Source: CAVSLM01 sp963728895 (GTDB lineage: Bacteria; Pseudomonadota; Gammaproteobacteria; JBBQDK01). Taken from it: a stretch of 64,000 bases of DNA. A model generated the notes under the pieces. That model saw nothing but the letters and a program-made list of their open reading frames with translations. It searched no databases and was not told the DNA's origin. The position numbers and the translations under genes were made by a program. The stretch spans positions 186,001-250,000 of the forward strand of contig CAVSLM010000001.1 of the NCBI GenBank assembly GCA_963728895.1, given 5' to 3'. Positions 8,993 to 17,621 of the stretch are shown one piece after another (the first letter of the stretch is position 1; the number at the start of each line of letters is the position of its first letter).

Positions 8993-9301
8993 TCAGCCAA
9001 CCATTCCGCTTTCGAGTCTGATGAACTTGGTTGCCGTTTGCCCGTCATCTATTCGATAGCTACCATCGCTGATCGCGGCCTGCGCCGCCTCTACCCGCTG
9101 GGGGTCTACCACGGGTACCTCTGCAAGGAGAGAATGAATCTCGCGTAGGAGCTTTGCCGTGTCGGTAAAGCTGACGCGTTCCGCAGAGATGGTCGGAGCA
9201 GACTTTCGTGGCGCAGTCGTTTCGGCAGAAACGCCGTTGCCCACGGACACATTTTCCCCGCGAGTAAGTATATGACTCAGTCCCTTCACATCGATAGCCA
9301 T
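8993..9301 (-). CDS. flgM: FlgM, anti-sigma-28 factor
   Basis: 102 residues from the ATG at 9301 (MAIDVKGLSH), with GAGGAG 8 bases upstream; an in-frame ATG at 9316 is possible but lacks a good site. The C-terminal half, ERVSFTDTAKLLREIHSLLA then VDPQRVEAAQAAISDGSYRI, is the conserved FliA-binding region of FlgM. It holds FliA inactive until the hook is complete and FlgM is exported. It lies between flgA and flgN and has its own sigma-28 promoter in the 79-base gap behind flgA, which gives the usual feedback loop. Confidence 0.92.
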   Translation of the reverse strand: MAIDVKGLSHILTRGENVSVGNGVSAETTAPRKSAPTISAERVSFTDTAKLLREIHSLLAEVPVVDPQRVEAAQAAISDGSYRIDDGQTATKFIRLESGMVG

Positions 9302-9334
9302 AGCGCCACTCCTCATGGTGTCCTGAATGCGACG

Positions 9335-9361
9335 TTAGCGGGTGGCATGGTTCTCACTTTA
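9335..9361 (-). promoter_or_regulatory. Sigma-28 (FliA) promoter of flgM
   Basis: On the minus strand: TAAAGTGA, 11 bases, CCCGCTAA. The spacing equals the FliA consensus TAAAGTTT-N11-GCCGATAA, and the -10 element matches six of eight. It sits about 34 bases ahead of the flgM start. Confidence 0.75.
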
Positions 9362-9380
9362 GCGTCTTCGAATGGGAAGA

Positions 9381-10076
9381 TCATGGAGTTATCTTTAGGA
9401 TTCCAGCAGATATCACCGTGCCTCGCACGATGCGGCGCGAGCCCGCGGCGCGTGCGGATATTCGTTGGCCTGGTGCCCCGTCCGCCAATGCCTCGCCCGC
9501 CATCCGGACCTCCACGCCGCGGGCCAGTGCCAAGAGCGTAATGGAATCACCCCGTGAAATCACGGCAGGGTCGCGCAACATCGAGGGCCTCAGCACCAGA
9601 CCACGGGGCAACGATCTCTTCAGTGCGCGGCCGACCGCTTCGTCCGTGCTGGTGAGGTAACCCAACGGGAGCGTAGCGAGGTCGTGGCGTTCCTTGCGCA
9701 GGTCTAGGGTGTGTAGGATCTGGCCGCTCGCCAAGGGGTGTCGAGCGACCAGAACGTCCCTATAGACCGACACCCGTACAGGTACGTAAATCGTCCATGC
9801 TTTGGGGGCGGGACAGCGGACACCAACGCTGGTGTTGCCGATACGATTCGCGCCGCTCGGTGAGAACGCTTCCAAGGGGGTCGTGCAGTGCGGCAGCCGC
9901 AGCCTACCATCTAAAGCGCCCACTTCGATCTTGACCAACCCTTCGGATGGAGCCTGTCTGCGTACGAAGCCTTCTGCCGTATTTCGGATGTCCTCTAGAG
10001 CCTGCTGATCCTCGGCGCGGAGTCCTCCGGCGAGGAGGACGAGGCAGATGATGACCCAGGCCTTTGATCGAGACAT
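9381..10076 (-). CDS. flgA: FlgA, P-ring assembly chaperone
   Basis: 231 residues from the ATG at 10076, which has GGAGG 7 bases upstream. A signal peptide (MSRSKAWVIICLVLLAGGLRA) directs it to the periplasm. The body carries the SAF-type domain (GQILHTLDLRKERHDLATLP, then GLVLRPSMLRDPAVISRGDS), and the end reads GQRISARAAGSRRIVRGTVI as in FlgA. It assists FlgI polymerisation into the P ring. First gene of flgA-flgM-flgN, read away from cheV, with a strong sigma-54 box upstream. Confidence 0.93.
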   Translation of the reverse strand: MSRSKAWVIICLVLLAGGLRAEDQQALEDIRNTAEGFVRRQAPSEGLVKIEVGALDGRLRLPHCTTPLEAFSPSGANRIGNTSVGVRCPAPKAWTIYVPVRVSVYRDVLVARHPLASGQILHTLDLRKERHDLATLPLGYLTSTDEAVGRALKRSLPRGLVLRPSMLRDPAVISRGDSITLLALARGVEVRMAGEALADGAPGQRISARAAGSRRIVRGTVISAGILKITP

Positions 10077-10162
10077 GCATGCCCTCCAAGGATGCGGACG
10101 CAAGTCCGCTGGGAGTCGAACGCCCGCACCCGGTGCCGAATGTCGGCGCTGGCCGCAATAGC

Positions 10163-10178
10163 AGCAAGCCACGTGCCA
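10163..10178 (-). promoter_or_regulatory. Sigma-54 (RpoN) promoter of flgA
   Basis: On the minus strand TGGCACGTGGCTTGCT, a full match to the -24/-12 consensus TGGCACG-N4-TTGC. It lies about 87 bases upstream of flgA. Confidence 0.85.
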
Positions 10179-10191
10179 AAGTGTGTGCAAA

Positions 10192-10218
10192 TAAAGTAGG
10201 CGCAAGGGCGGTCGCTAC
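10192..10218 (+). promoter_or_regulatory. Probable sigma-28 promoter of cheV
   Basis: TAAAGTAG, 11 bases, GTCGCTAC. Spacing is exact for FliA; the -35 matches six of eight and the -10 five of eight. It lies 44 bases before the cheV start, back to back with the sigma-54 promoter of flgA. Confidence 0.5.
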
Positions 10219-10262
10219 CGCACCGTTGCCTCACGTAGATTCCCAGTAATAAGGAGAACACC

Positions 10263-11213
10263 ATGTCCGGAGTACTGGCGAGCGTTGACCAGCGCACGCG
10301 TCTGGCGGGGCATAACCGATTGGAGCTCTTGCTTTTCCGGCTTCAAAGTGCCCAAAGATTCGGCATCAATGTGTTCAAGGTACAGGAGGTCATCCAGTGC
10401 CCGAAGCTGACTCACGTTCCTCATTCTCATCCCGCCGTCCGGGGGATCGCGAATCTTCGAGGCAAGACAATTCCGCTCATGGACCTGAGTTTGGCAATCG
10501 GAGGCTCTGCCTTGGAGGATACGGGAGGAAGCTACGTAATCATCACCGAGTACAATCGATCTGTTCAGGGGTTTCTGGTAGCCAACGTTGATCGAATCGT
10601 GAACATGAAGTGGCAGGACATTCTCCCTCCGCCAAAGGGCTCGGGTGAAACAAGCTATCTCACCGCCGTCACCAATGTGGATAACGACCTTGTCGAGATC
10701 ATCGACGTCGAAAAAGTTCTGTCGGAAGTGATCGGCATCCAAGAGGGTGTCTCGCAGGCTGTGCTCAAGGACCTGCAGTCGGGCAGTGGTGTACGGCGAC
10801 ACGTCTTGGTTGCGGACGACTCCAGCGTAGCGCGCAACCAGATTCGCCGCTGTATGGAGGAGATCGGCATTGAGTGCACTCTGGTACGAGACGGACGGGA
10901 AGCGCTAAGGCAGCTGCGAAGCTGGGTCGACGAGGGGGAGGACCTCAAAACCAAGTTGTTACTAGTTATCTCTGACATTGAAATGCCGGAGATGGATGGC
11001 TATACACTTACCACTGAAATAAGGAAGGATCCACAACTCAAGGACCTCTACGTACTTCTCCACACGTCGCTCAGCGGAGTTTTCAACAACGCGATGGTCG
11101 AGAAGGTTGGGGCCGACAAATTCATTGCCAAGTTCCGTGCGGACGATCTCGCAGAGGCGGTGCTCGGAAAGACGAACGCTGTCGAGCAGCAACCGTCTGC
11201 GGCCCGGACATAG
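10263..11213 (+). CDS. cheV: CheV, CheW-receiver coupling protein
   Basis: 316 residues. Residues about 15-165 form a CheW domain (RFGINVFKVQEVIQ, VRGIANLRGKTIPLMDLS). Residues about 180-300 form a receiver with the acidic pair in VLVADDSSVARNQ, the phosphorylated Asp in VISDIEMPEMDGY and a conserved lysine in GADKFIAKF. CheV couples receptors to CheA and adapts by phosphorylation. AAGGAG precedes the ATG. It is followed by cheR, the common gammaproteobacterial order cheV-cheR-flgB. Confidence 0.95.
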   Translation: MSGVLASVDQRTRLAGHNRLELLLFRLQSAQRFGINVFKVQEVIQCPKLTHVPHSHPAVRGIANLRGKTIPLMDLSLAIGGSALEDTGGSYVIITEYNRSVQGFLVANVDRIVNMKWQDILPPPKGSGETSYLTAVTNVDNDLVEIIDVEKVLSEVIGIQEGVSQAVLKDLQSGSGVRRHVLVADDSSVARNQIRRCMEEIGIECTLVRDGREALRQLRSWVDEGEDLKTKLLLVISDIEMPEMDGYTLTTEIRKDPQLKDLYVLLHTSLSGVFNNAMVEKVGADKFIAKFRADDLAEAVLGKTNAVEQQPSAART

Positions 11214-11356
11214 GCAATCACAAGTTGACGCGGCTGCCGGTAGATTCGTATTGGCGGATCAAGGGAGCTTTTCGAGCATGTCGGACTACAAGCGCGCAGC
11301 GACGATCCGTCTGGCCAAGATCAGGTGCAGAGGCGGCTTCTCCTCCCGACGGCAAG

Positions 11357-12169
11357 ATGACGCCGGAAGAATACGAAGCCTTCAGAAATTACCTCGAGAG
11401 GGCGTGTGGGATTGTACTCGGGGACAACAAAACTTACTTGGTTACGAGTCGGTTGGGACGCGTACTCAACGAGCAGGGTGCGAAATCGTTTTCTGAATTG
11501 TTGTCACGGGTTTCCCGAGACAATGATCCTCGCCTGCGCGAGACCATCATCGAGGCGATGACCACCAATGAGACTCTTTGGTTTCGAGATACATATCCCT
11601 TTGAGATTTTAAAGAATCAGATCCTGGTCGAACTTTCCAAGAATCGGACGCGCAATGTTCGCATATGGTCTGCGGCCTGTTCATCGGGGCAAGAGCCCTA
11701 CTCCATCAGCATGGCGATACAAGAGTTCCTTTCGGCCAATCCGGGTGGGCTTGTCGGGGCACAGATCTTGGCCACCGATATCTCCTCGGGTGTCCTTAAC
11801 GAGGCCAAGGTCGGTATATATGATGAGATGGCGCTGAGTCGCGGACTTTCCGCAGAGCGCAGACAGCGCTTCTTCAGCCCGCGTGGCGATGCATGGGAAG
11901 TCAGGCCGTTGATCCGATCCCGTGTGACTTTCACTCCTCTGAACCTCCTGCAAAGTTATGGCTTACTCGGCCGATTCGACGTTATCTTCTGCCGCAACGT
12001 GTTAATTTACTTCTCGAGTATCTCCAAAGCGGACATCCTTTCGCGGTTCGCGAAAGTTCTTAATTCGGGAGGCTACCTTTTCCTCGGTTCTTCGGAATCC
12101 ATCAGTGGGTATTCCGATGACTTCGAAATGGTGCGCTGCAATCCCGGAGTCGTATACCGATTGCGCTAG
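11357..12169 (+). CDS. cheR: CheR, chemoreceptor glutamate methyltransferase
   Basis: 270 residues from the ATG at 11357 (MTPEEYEAFRNYLERACGIV), the normal CheR length. The N-terminal helical domain is followed by the SAM-binding fold: VRIWSAACSSGQEPYSISM, AQILATDISSGVLNEAKVG and FDVIFCRNVLIYF. It methylates receptor glutamates using S-adenosylmethionine. The chosen ATG lacks a clear ribosome site. An ATG at 11278 preceded by GGGAG reads MSDYKRAATIRLAKIR in another frame that would join with one base removed near 11324, so the true N-terminus may be 26 residues longer. Confidence 0.93.
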   Translation: MTPEEYEAFRNYLERACGIVLGDNKTYLVTSRLGRVLNEQGAKSFSELLSRVSRDNDPRLRETIIEAMTTNETLWFRDTYPFEILKNQILVELSKNRTRNVRIWSAACSSGQEPYSISMAIQEFLSANPGGLVGAQILATDISSGVLNEAKVGIYDEMALSRGLSAERRQRFFSPRGDAWEVRPLIRSRVTFTPLNLLQSYGLLGRFDVIFCRNVLIYFSSISKADILSRFAKVLNSGGYLFLGSSESISGYSDDFEMVRCNPGVVYRLR

Positions 12170-12517
12170 TACTCCGGCAGAAAAGTATTTCCGTAACAAA
12201 GCGGCGAATAAACACCGGCAGCTCCTTCAAAGGCGCTTCACCAAGGCCAATGCGCGCAAGAGCATGAGGTATCAACCGTGAGACCATGCGGAAAGACTTT
12301 TCGGACGGGGTACTAGCAGGTCTGCCATTTCTGGATCTCCTGTCACGACGACGCCGAAGTGCATTCGGCATTGGCGAGTTCCTGCCGCCACGCGGCGATT
12401 CCTTGCCGCTATCGACGAGCCCACGCGACCCGAGTCTGCGGCAAGTCGTTGTCAAGGCGTCAGCCAGCTTGTGGCACGAGCATTGCTTGACGCTCCGCAA
12501 GGTTTGTGAGGCTCATA
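12170..12517. other. Non-coding region between cheR and flgB
   Basis: 348 bases. The only clear content is the sigma-54 box near its right end. The stretch between 12280 and 12460 has open frames on both strands but none with family character. Confidence 0.5.
12472..12487 (+). promoter_or_regulatory. Sigma-54 promoter of the flgB operon
   Basis: TGGCACGAGCATTGCT matches TGGCACG-N4-TTGC fully. It ends 30 bases before the flgB start, leaving a short leader with GAGG. It should drive flgBCDEFGHIJ and perhaps flgKL. Confidence 0.85.
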
Positions 12518-12916
12518 ATGGCTATTGACTTCGACACTGCGCTCGGCGTGCATGCAAAGGCCCTTCTCTTGCGTGAGCTTCGATCAGAAGTCCTTGCAAG
12601 TAATCTCGCGAACGCGGATACCCCCAACTACAAGGCCCGTGATCTCGACTTCCGAGTCGCTCTTCAGCTCGCGCGCAAGAATGTTGCACTTCGCACTACC
12701 GACCCCAACCACTTCCAGTCAGCGAACGCTGATGGTGGAGTGGCGGGCGCGCAGCTCGCGTATCGCGCGGCCCAACAGCCGTCGCTGGATGGGAACACGG
12801 TCGACGTTCAGACGGAACAGGCGGAGTTTGCACGCAACACCGTGCAATTTGAGGCATCGTTGACGTTCCTCGGTAGCAGGCTCAAGGGGCTGCTGACGGC
12901 GATTCGAGGAGACTGA
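12518..12916 (+). CDS. flgB: FlgB, proximal rod protein
   Basis: 132 residues from the ATG at 12518 (MAIDFDTALGVHAKALLLRE), with GAGG upstream; an earlier ATG at 12506 is less likely. The family motif LASNLANADTPNYKARDLDF is complete, and the C-terminal heptad-like part (VQTEQAEFARNTVQFEASLT) fits the coiled-coil end of rod proteins. It forms the proximal rod with FlgC and FlgF. flgC starts 2 bases later. Confidence 0.96.
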   Translation: MAIDFDTALGVHAKALLLRELRSEVLASNLANADTPNYKARDLDFRVALQLARKNVALRTTDPNHFQSANADGGVAGAQLAYRAAQQPSLDGNTVDVQTEQAEFARNTVQFEASLTFLGSRLKGLLTAIRGD

Positions 12917-12918
12917 GC

Positions 12919-13332
12919 ATGTCCATGTTCAAGGTATTCGATATTGCAGCATCGGCCATGAGTGCGCAGTCAGTGCGATTGAATGTTGTTGCAAGCAATT
13001 TGGCAAATGCCGAAAGTGTAGGATCTTCGCCCGAGAAGACCTACCGTGCACGAAATCCCGTCTTTGCGGCGGTGATGAGTGGGCTGCGCGGAGGCCGTGA
13101 CGCCGTCCCTGTCCGGGTGGCCGGTATAGTGGAAAGTCAAGCTCCGCTAGGTCGGGAGTACTCTCCAGAAAATCCTATGGCCGACAGTCAGGGTTACGTA
13201 CACCTGCCCAATGTGAACGTGATCGAGGAGATCACCAACATGATCTCTGCGTCACGTTCTTACCAGAACAATGTGGAAGTGCTGAATACCTCGAAGCAGC
13301 TCCTGCTCGGCACTCTCAAACTGGGTCAATAA
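12919..13332 (+). CDS. flgC: FlgC, proximal rod protein
   Basis: 137 residues. MSMFKVFDIAASAMSAQSVR and LNVVASNLANAESVGSSPEK are the conserved rod N-terminus; PNVNVIEEITNMISASRSYQ and NNVEVLNTSKQLLLGTLKLG are the conserved C-terminus. It is a structural subunit of the rod in the periplasm. Confidence 0.97.
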   Translation: MSMFKVFDIAASAMSAQSVRLNVVASNLANAESVGSSPEKTYRARNPVFAAVMSGLRGGRDAVPVRVAGIVESQAPLGREYSPENPMADSQGYVHLPNVNVIEEITNMISASRSYQNNVEVLNTSKQLLLGTLKLGQ

Positions 13333-13347
13333 CCGAGGCAAAGACAC

Positions 13348-14034
13348 GTGACAACGGTTGAAACATCCGCTCGGGCCGATCCTTTGGCAGCTCTGCGCTC
13401 CAGCGTACCGCAGGCAGAAGCGGAGCGAACATCCGGAAAGCTCGGACAGGACGAGTTCTTGCAGCTTATGGTTACGCAGCTTAAGAACCAAGATCCCTTC
13501 AAACCCATGGAAAGCGGCGAGTTCCTCAGTCAACTGGCCCAGTTCGGCACGGTCTCGGGTATACAGGACCTGGAGACCTCTTTCTCACAGCTTAGCACGT
13601 CACTTGTATCAAACCAGGCTATGCAGGCTTCATCTTTGATCGGGCGATCAGTTCTTGCGGCAATCGGCAGCGGTCTGCTGGAGGCAGGCGGCGAGCTTCG
13701 CGGGGCAGTGGATCTGCCTGCGAGTACGGAGAACGTTACCGTGCAGATACGCAATTCCGCTGGACAGCTGCTTCGTTCACTGGATCTAGGTCCCCAGCCG
13801 GGAGGGATGGTGCAGTTCGCGTGGGATGGTCGTGACGATCAAGGCAATCAGGTCAAAGCCGGCACGTATCTCGTCAATGCCATAGCAGGCATTGAAGGGC
13901 AAGACGAAGCTGTCGAAAGTATGCTGTACTCGCGTGTCGACAGCGTCAGTATTGATGCAAACAAACAGAGCCTCACACTGAATCTTGAAGGCGCAGGTCC
14001 TTTGGACCTGTCCGAAGTCCGTCAGATCATGTAG
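13348..14034 (+). CDS. flgD: FlgD, hook cap / hook assembly protein
   Basis: 228 residues from a GTG with GAGG upstream. The N-terminal signature is GQDEFLQLMVTQLKNQDPFK followed by PMESGEFLSQLAQFGTVSGI. The middle holds the FLIG-like fold (GMVQFAWDGRDDQGNQVKAG) typical of FlgD. It caps the growing hook and is needed for FlgE polymerisation. Confidence 0.96.
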   Translation: MTTVETSARADPLAALRSSVPQAEAERTSGKLGQDEFLQLMVTQLKNQDPFKPMESGEFLSQLAQFGTVSGIQDLETSFSQLSTSLVSNQAMQASSLIGRSVLAAIGSGLLEAGGELRGAVDLPASTENVTVQIRNSAGQLLRSLDLGPQPGGMVQFAWDGRDDQGNQVKAGTYLVNAIAGIEGQDEAVESMLYSRVDSVSIDANKQSLTLNLEGAGPLDLSEVRQIM

Positions 14035-14059
14035 TGGCTCTACTGCTTGGAGATCTGTC

Positions 14060-15283
14060 ATGTCATTCGAAACCGCATTGACCGGCTTGAATGCTGCGTC
14101 GGCTGACCTCGGCATCATATCGAACAATATTGCAAATACCAGTACCACCGGCTTCAAAGCATCCCGGGCAGAATTTGCGGACATCTATGCGGCATCCAAC
14201 CTGGGGACAAGTTCCACCTCGATCGGAAGCGGAGTTCGACTTGCCTCAGTGGCGCAGCAGTTCACGCAAGGGAGTATTACTTACACCGACAACAACTTGG
14301 ACCTCGCCATAAACGGCCAAGGATTCTTTCGGCTCAACGACAACGGAAACACCGTATATTCGCGCTCTGGGCAATTTCGCCTGGATAGAGATGGCTATGT
14401 GGTGAACAATGGTAACCAGCGGCTGACCGTGTTTACAGCAGACTCGTCCGGAAATGTTACCGGCGCCCTGGGAGACCTCAGGCTCTCGACGGGGGATATC
14501 GCACCCCAGGTTACGCAGACGGTTTCCCTGGGGGCCAATCTGGACGCGGCCCAGGATGCCCCTGTGGTGGCCTTCAACCCTGCTGACAGTACCAGCTTTA
14601 ATCATTCGACTTCCACCACGATCTACGATTCACTGGGTACCGCGCACCTGGCGACCATGTATTATCGCAAGACCGCGGCCAACACCTGGAATACGTACGC
14701 TTACGTTGATGGCACACAAGTCGACGGACCGAACGTGCTGACCTTCAACGGCGACGGCAGCATGGCGGCAATTGATGGAACGGCGGTGCCGCCATATACG
14801 ATAACATCGACTCCGTTCTTGCCGGCGGGTGGCGCGTCTGCTATGGCCCTGACGTTGGATTACGCTGATCTGACGCAGTACGGCAGCGGGTTCAGCGTGC
14901 ATTCACTCACTCAGGACGGGTTTACCACTGGTAGTCTCAGCGGCATCGACATCGGAGATACCGGCATTGTGTTTGCCCGTTACAGCAACGGCCAATCGAA
15001 GGCCTTGGGGCAATTGGCGCTATCGAACTTCGCCAACCCGCAAGGCCTGCGCCAAGTCGGAGACACTTCCTGGGCAGAGACTTTCGATTCTGGCGCCGCC
15101 CTTACCGGTGCGCCCGGATCTGCCAGCCTGGGGTTGCTGCAGTCCGGGGCCCTGGAGGAGAGCAATGTGTCGCTGTCGGATCAGCTTGTGCACATGATCA
15201 CCGTGCAGCGCAACTACCAGGCGAACGCTCAAGTGATATCCACCGCTGACGCGATAACCCAGACCATCATCAACATCCGATAG
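14060..15283 (+). CDS. flgE: FlgE, flagellar hook protein
   Basis: 407 residues from the ATG at 14060 (MSFETALTGLNAASADLGII). SNNIANTSTTGFKASRAEFA is the basal-body-rod motif. GQGFFRLNDNGNTVYSRSGQ is typical of hook and distal rod proteins, and the C-terminus LVHMITVQRNYQANAQVIST closes the coiled coil. Polymerises into the hook. Length is normal for FlgE. Confidence 0.97.
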   Translation: MSFETALTGLNAASADLGIISNNIANTSTTGFKASRAEFADIYAASNLGTSSTSIGSGVRLASVAQQFTQGSITYTDNNLDLAINGQGFFRLNDNGNTVYSRSGQFRLDRDGYVVNNGNQRLTVFTADSSGNVTGALGDLRLSTGDIAPQVTQTVSLGANLDAAQDAPVVAFNPADSTSFNHSTSTTIYDSLGTAHLATMYYRKTAANTWNTYAYVDGTQVDGPNVLTFNGDGSMAAIDGTAVPPYTITSTPFLPAGGASAMALTLDYADLTQYGSGFSVHSLTQDGFTTGSLSGIDIGDTGIVFARYSNGQSKALGQLALSNFANPQGLRQVGDTSWAETFDSGAALTGAPGSASLGLLQSGALEESNVSLSDQLVHMITVQRNYQANAQVISTADAITQTIINIR

Positions 15284-15304
15284 CGACCGGAGTAGAAACT
15301 AATT

Positions 15305-16045
15305 ATGGACCGCATGTTATACGTGGCGATGAACGGGGCAAAGGAGATTCTTTTGGCGCAAGCCGCGAACGCCCACAATCTGGCCAACGTCAACACAACA
15401 GGATTCCGGGCAGACCTTACCGCTTTTCGCAGCCTGCCAGTCTATGGACCGGGCCTTCCGACGCGCGTGTATGCCGAGACAGGGCCTCAGGACACTGACT
15501 TGTCTCAGGGGGCGCTATCTACGACTGGTCGCCCCTTGGATGTCGCAATAAGAGGACCAGGGTGGATTGCCGTGCAGGCGCCCGATGGAAAGGAAGCATA
15601 CACGCGCGCGGGCGACCTCCGGGTGTCTAGCAGCGGCATGTTGGAGACGGGTGCAGGACATCCGGTGCTGGGAAATGGTGGTGTCATAACGATACCACCC
15701 GCGCAACAGATCGAGCTGGGGTCGGACGGTACGATATCGATCGTGCCGATCGGCCAAACGCCCGAAACATTGGCAGTGCTGGACCGGATCAAGTTGGTCG
15801 ACCCTGCTGCTGACAGCCTAATGAAAGGGGACGACGGGCTGGTTCGGCTGAAGCAGGGCGATACGGCAATTGCCGATGGGTCAATCAAGTTGGCGCCCGG
15901 AGTCCTGGAGTCCAGTAACGTCAAAGCGGTCGAGGCAATGGTGAACATGATCGAATTGGCGCGCCGTTATGAGATGCAAGTTCGAATACTTCACGAGGCG
16001 CAGCTGAACGACACAGCGTCTGCGAAGCTGATGTCGATCGCGTAG
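15305..16045 (+). CDS. flgF: FlgF, proximal rod protein
   Basis: 246 residues. MDRMLYVAMNGAKEILLAQA and NAHNLANVNTTGFRADLTAF are the FlgF N-terminus; SSNVKAVEAMVNMIELARRY is the C-terminus. Standard position between flgE and flgG. Confidence 0.96.
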   Translation: MDRMLYVAMNGAKEILLAQAANAHNLANVNTTGFRADLTAFRSLPVYGPGLPTRVYAETGPQDTDLSQGALSTTGRPLDVAIRGPGWIAVQAPDGKEAYTRAGDLRVSSSGMLETGAGHPVLGNGGVITIPPAQQIELGSDGTISIVPIGQTPETLAVLDRIKLVDPAADSLMKGDDGLVRLKQGDTAIADGSIKLAPGVLESSNVKAVEAMVNMIELARRYEMQVRILHEAQLNDTASAKLMSIA

Positions 16046-16071
16046 GGCGAAGTAGCTAGGAGAACAGATTC

Positions 16072-16857
16072 ATGAATCCTGCCTTGTGGATCGCGAAAAC
16101 CGGCCTCGATGCGCAGCAGACTCGCATGGCGGTCATTTCGAACAACCTAGCGAACGTCAACACTACGGGGTTTAAACGTGGTCGGGCGATTTTTGAAGAT
16201 CTGATCTACCAAAACATTCGCCAGGTCGGTGGCCAAACTTCCCAGGAAACGCAGCTGCCTTCCGGCTTGTCACTGGGGACTGGTGTTCGCACGGTCGCCA
16301 CTGAGAAGCTATTTACGCAGGGAAATATAGTGCAGACAGGCAATGCCATGGATCTCGCTGTGCAAGGAAGGGGTTTTTTTCAGGTGCTGCTCCCGGACGG
16401 TACGCAGGCGTACACGCGGGATGGCTCATTCCAAGTGGACTCGCAAGGTGAGATGGTCACTTCAAATGGCTATCTCCTGCAGCCCGGAATTACAATACCC
16501 GCTAACGCTCAGAGCGTCACAGTGGGAGCGGACGGGACCGTGTCGGTGACATTGGCGGGTTCGCCCACACCAAGTCAGCTAGGTACCCTACAACTGGCCG
16601 ACTTCGTCAACCCGGCAGGCCTGCAGGCGATCGGAGAGAACCTTTACCTCGAGTCATCCGCGAGCGGGAGTCCGCAAACGGGCACTCCCGGACTAAACGG
16701 ACTGGGCACGCTAGTTCAGGGATCTGTAGAAAGTTCTAACGTCAACGTAGTGGAAGAACTTGTCAACATGATTGAGACGCAGCGCGCGTATGAAATGAAC
16801 TCGAAAGCGATTTCCACAGCCGACGCGATGCTGCAGTACGTAAACACGCATCTATAA
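16072..16857 (+). CDS. flgG: FlgG, distal rod protein
   Basis: 261 residues, a strongly conserved length. MNPALWIAKTGLDAQQTRMA, VISNNLANVNTTGFKRGRAI and the end VNVVEELVNMIETQRAYEMN are typical. AGGAG precedes the start. It forms the distal rod that passes through the P and L rings encoded just downstream. Confidence 0.98.
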   Translation: MNPALWIAKTGLDAQQTRMAVISNNLANVNTTGFKRGRAIFEDLIYQNIRQVGGQTSQETQLPSGLSLGTGVRTVATEKLFTQGNIVQTGNAMDLAVQGRGFFQVLLPDGTQAYTRDGSFQVDSQGEMVTSNGYLLQPGITIPANAQSVTVGADGTVSVTLAGSPTPSQLGTLQLADFVNPAGLQAIGENLYLESSASGSPQTGTPGLNGLGTLVQGSVESSNVNVVEELVNMIETQRAYEMNSKAISTADAMLQYVNTHL

Positions 16858-16859
16858 TC

Positions 16860-17585
16860 ATGGGCAAAAGAGTGACGATGCACGTGGTTTGTCATGACTC
16901 AAGACAGTTGCACTGCCTTCGCAAGGTGCACGCACTTTGCGTGTTGCTTGTGCTGTGCGGCTGTTCGGTCGCGCCGCTGCAAAACACCGCCGCTTACTCC
17001 CCTGTCCGACCTGCGATTTCGAGACCGACGGGTGAGAGCAATGGGGCCATTTATCAGGAGGGAAAGGACGTTGCGTTATTTCAGGATATCAAAGCCAGGC
17101 GTGTCGGGGACGTACTCACGGTGGAACTGGTGGAGAGGACAGACGCCAGCAAGAAGGCGAGCACAAACACAAGTCGATCCACGGCAGTAGACATCGCGAA
17201 TCCGACCATCCTAGGGCGGCCTGTAACTGCAGGAGGTGTCGGGATTCTGGCGGCGAACCTCGATGCGAGCCATGACTTTGCGGGCCAAGGCGACAGCAGC
17301 CAGAGCAACAGCTTGACGGGAAACATCACGGTTACCGTGGCGGAGGTTCTTCCGAACGGGAATATGGTGGTCCGCGGTGAAAAGCGCCTGACGCTCAACC
17401 GTGGCGACGAGTTTATTCAGCTATCGGGGATTATCAGGCCGAGTGACGTCGATACGAACAATACTGTGCTATCTACGCAGCTAGCAGACGCGCGTATAAC
17501 TTATAGTGGCCGAGGAGAATTGGCACAAGCCAACACCATGGGATGGCTAGCGCGCTTCTTTAACAGCGTGTTCTGGCCGTTTTGA
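16860..17585 (+). CDS. flgH: FlgH, L-ring lipoprotein
   Basis: Up to 241 residues from the ATG at 16860; an ATG at 16878 (MHVVCHDSRQ) is an alternative. The signal ends in a lipobox LLVLCGC, so the mature protein starts with a lipid-bound cysteine in the outer membrane. Conserved parts: ALFQDIKARRVGDVLTVELV, LTGNITVTVAEVLPNGNMVV, RGEKRLTLNRGDEFIQLSGI and IRPSDVDTNNTVLSTQLADA. Forms the L ring. Confidence 0.96.
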   Translation: MGKRVTMHVVCHDSRQLHCLRKVHALCVLLVLCGCSVAPLQNTAAYSPVRPAISRPTGESNGAIYQEGKDVALFQDIKARRVGDVLTVELVERTDASKKASTNTSRSTAVDIANPTILGRPVTAGGVGILAANLDASHDFAGQGDSSQSNSLTGNITVTVAEVLPNGNMVVRGEKRLTLNRGDEFIQLSGIIRPSDVDTNNTVLSTQLADARITYSGRGELAQANTMGWLARFFNSVFWPF

Positions 17586-17621
17586 TGCAAGGCGGAGACG
17601 GACGAAGCTTGGTGGCGGATC

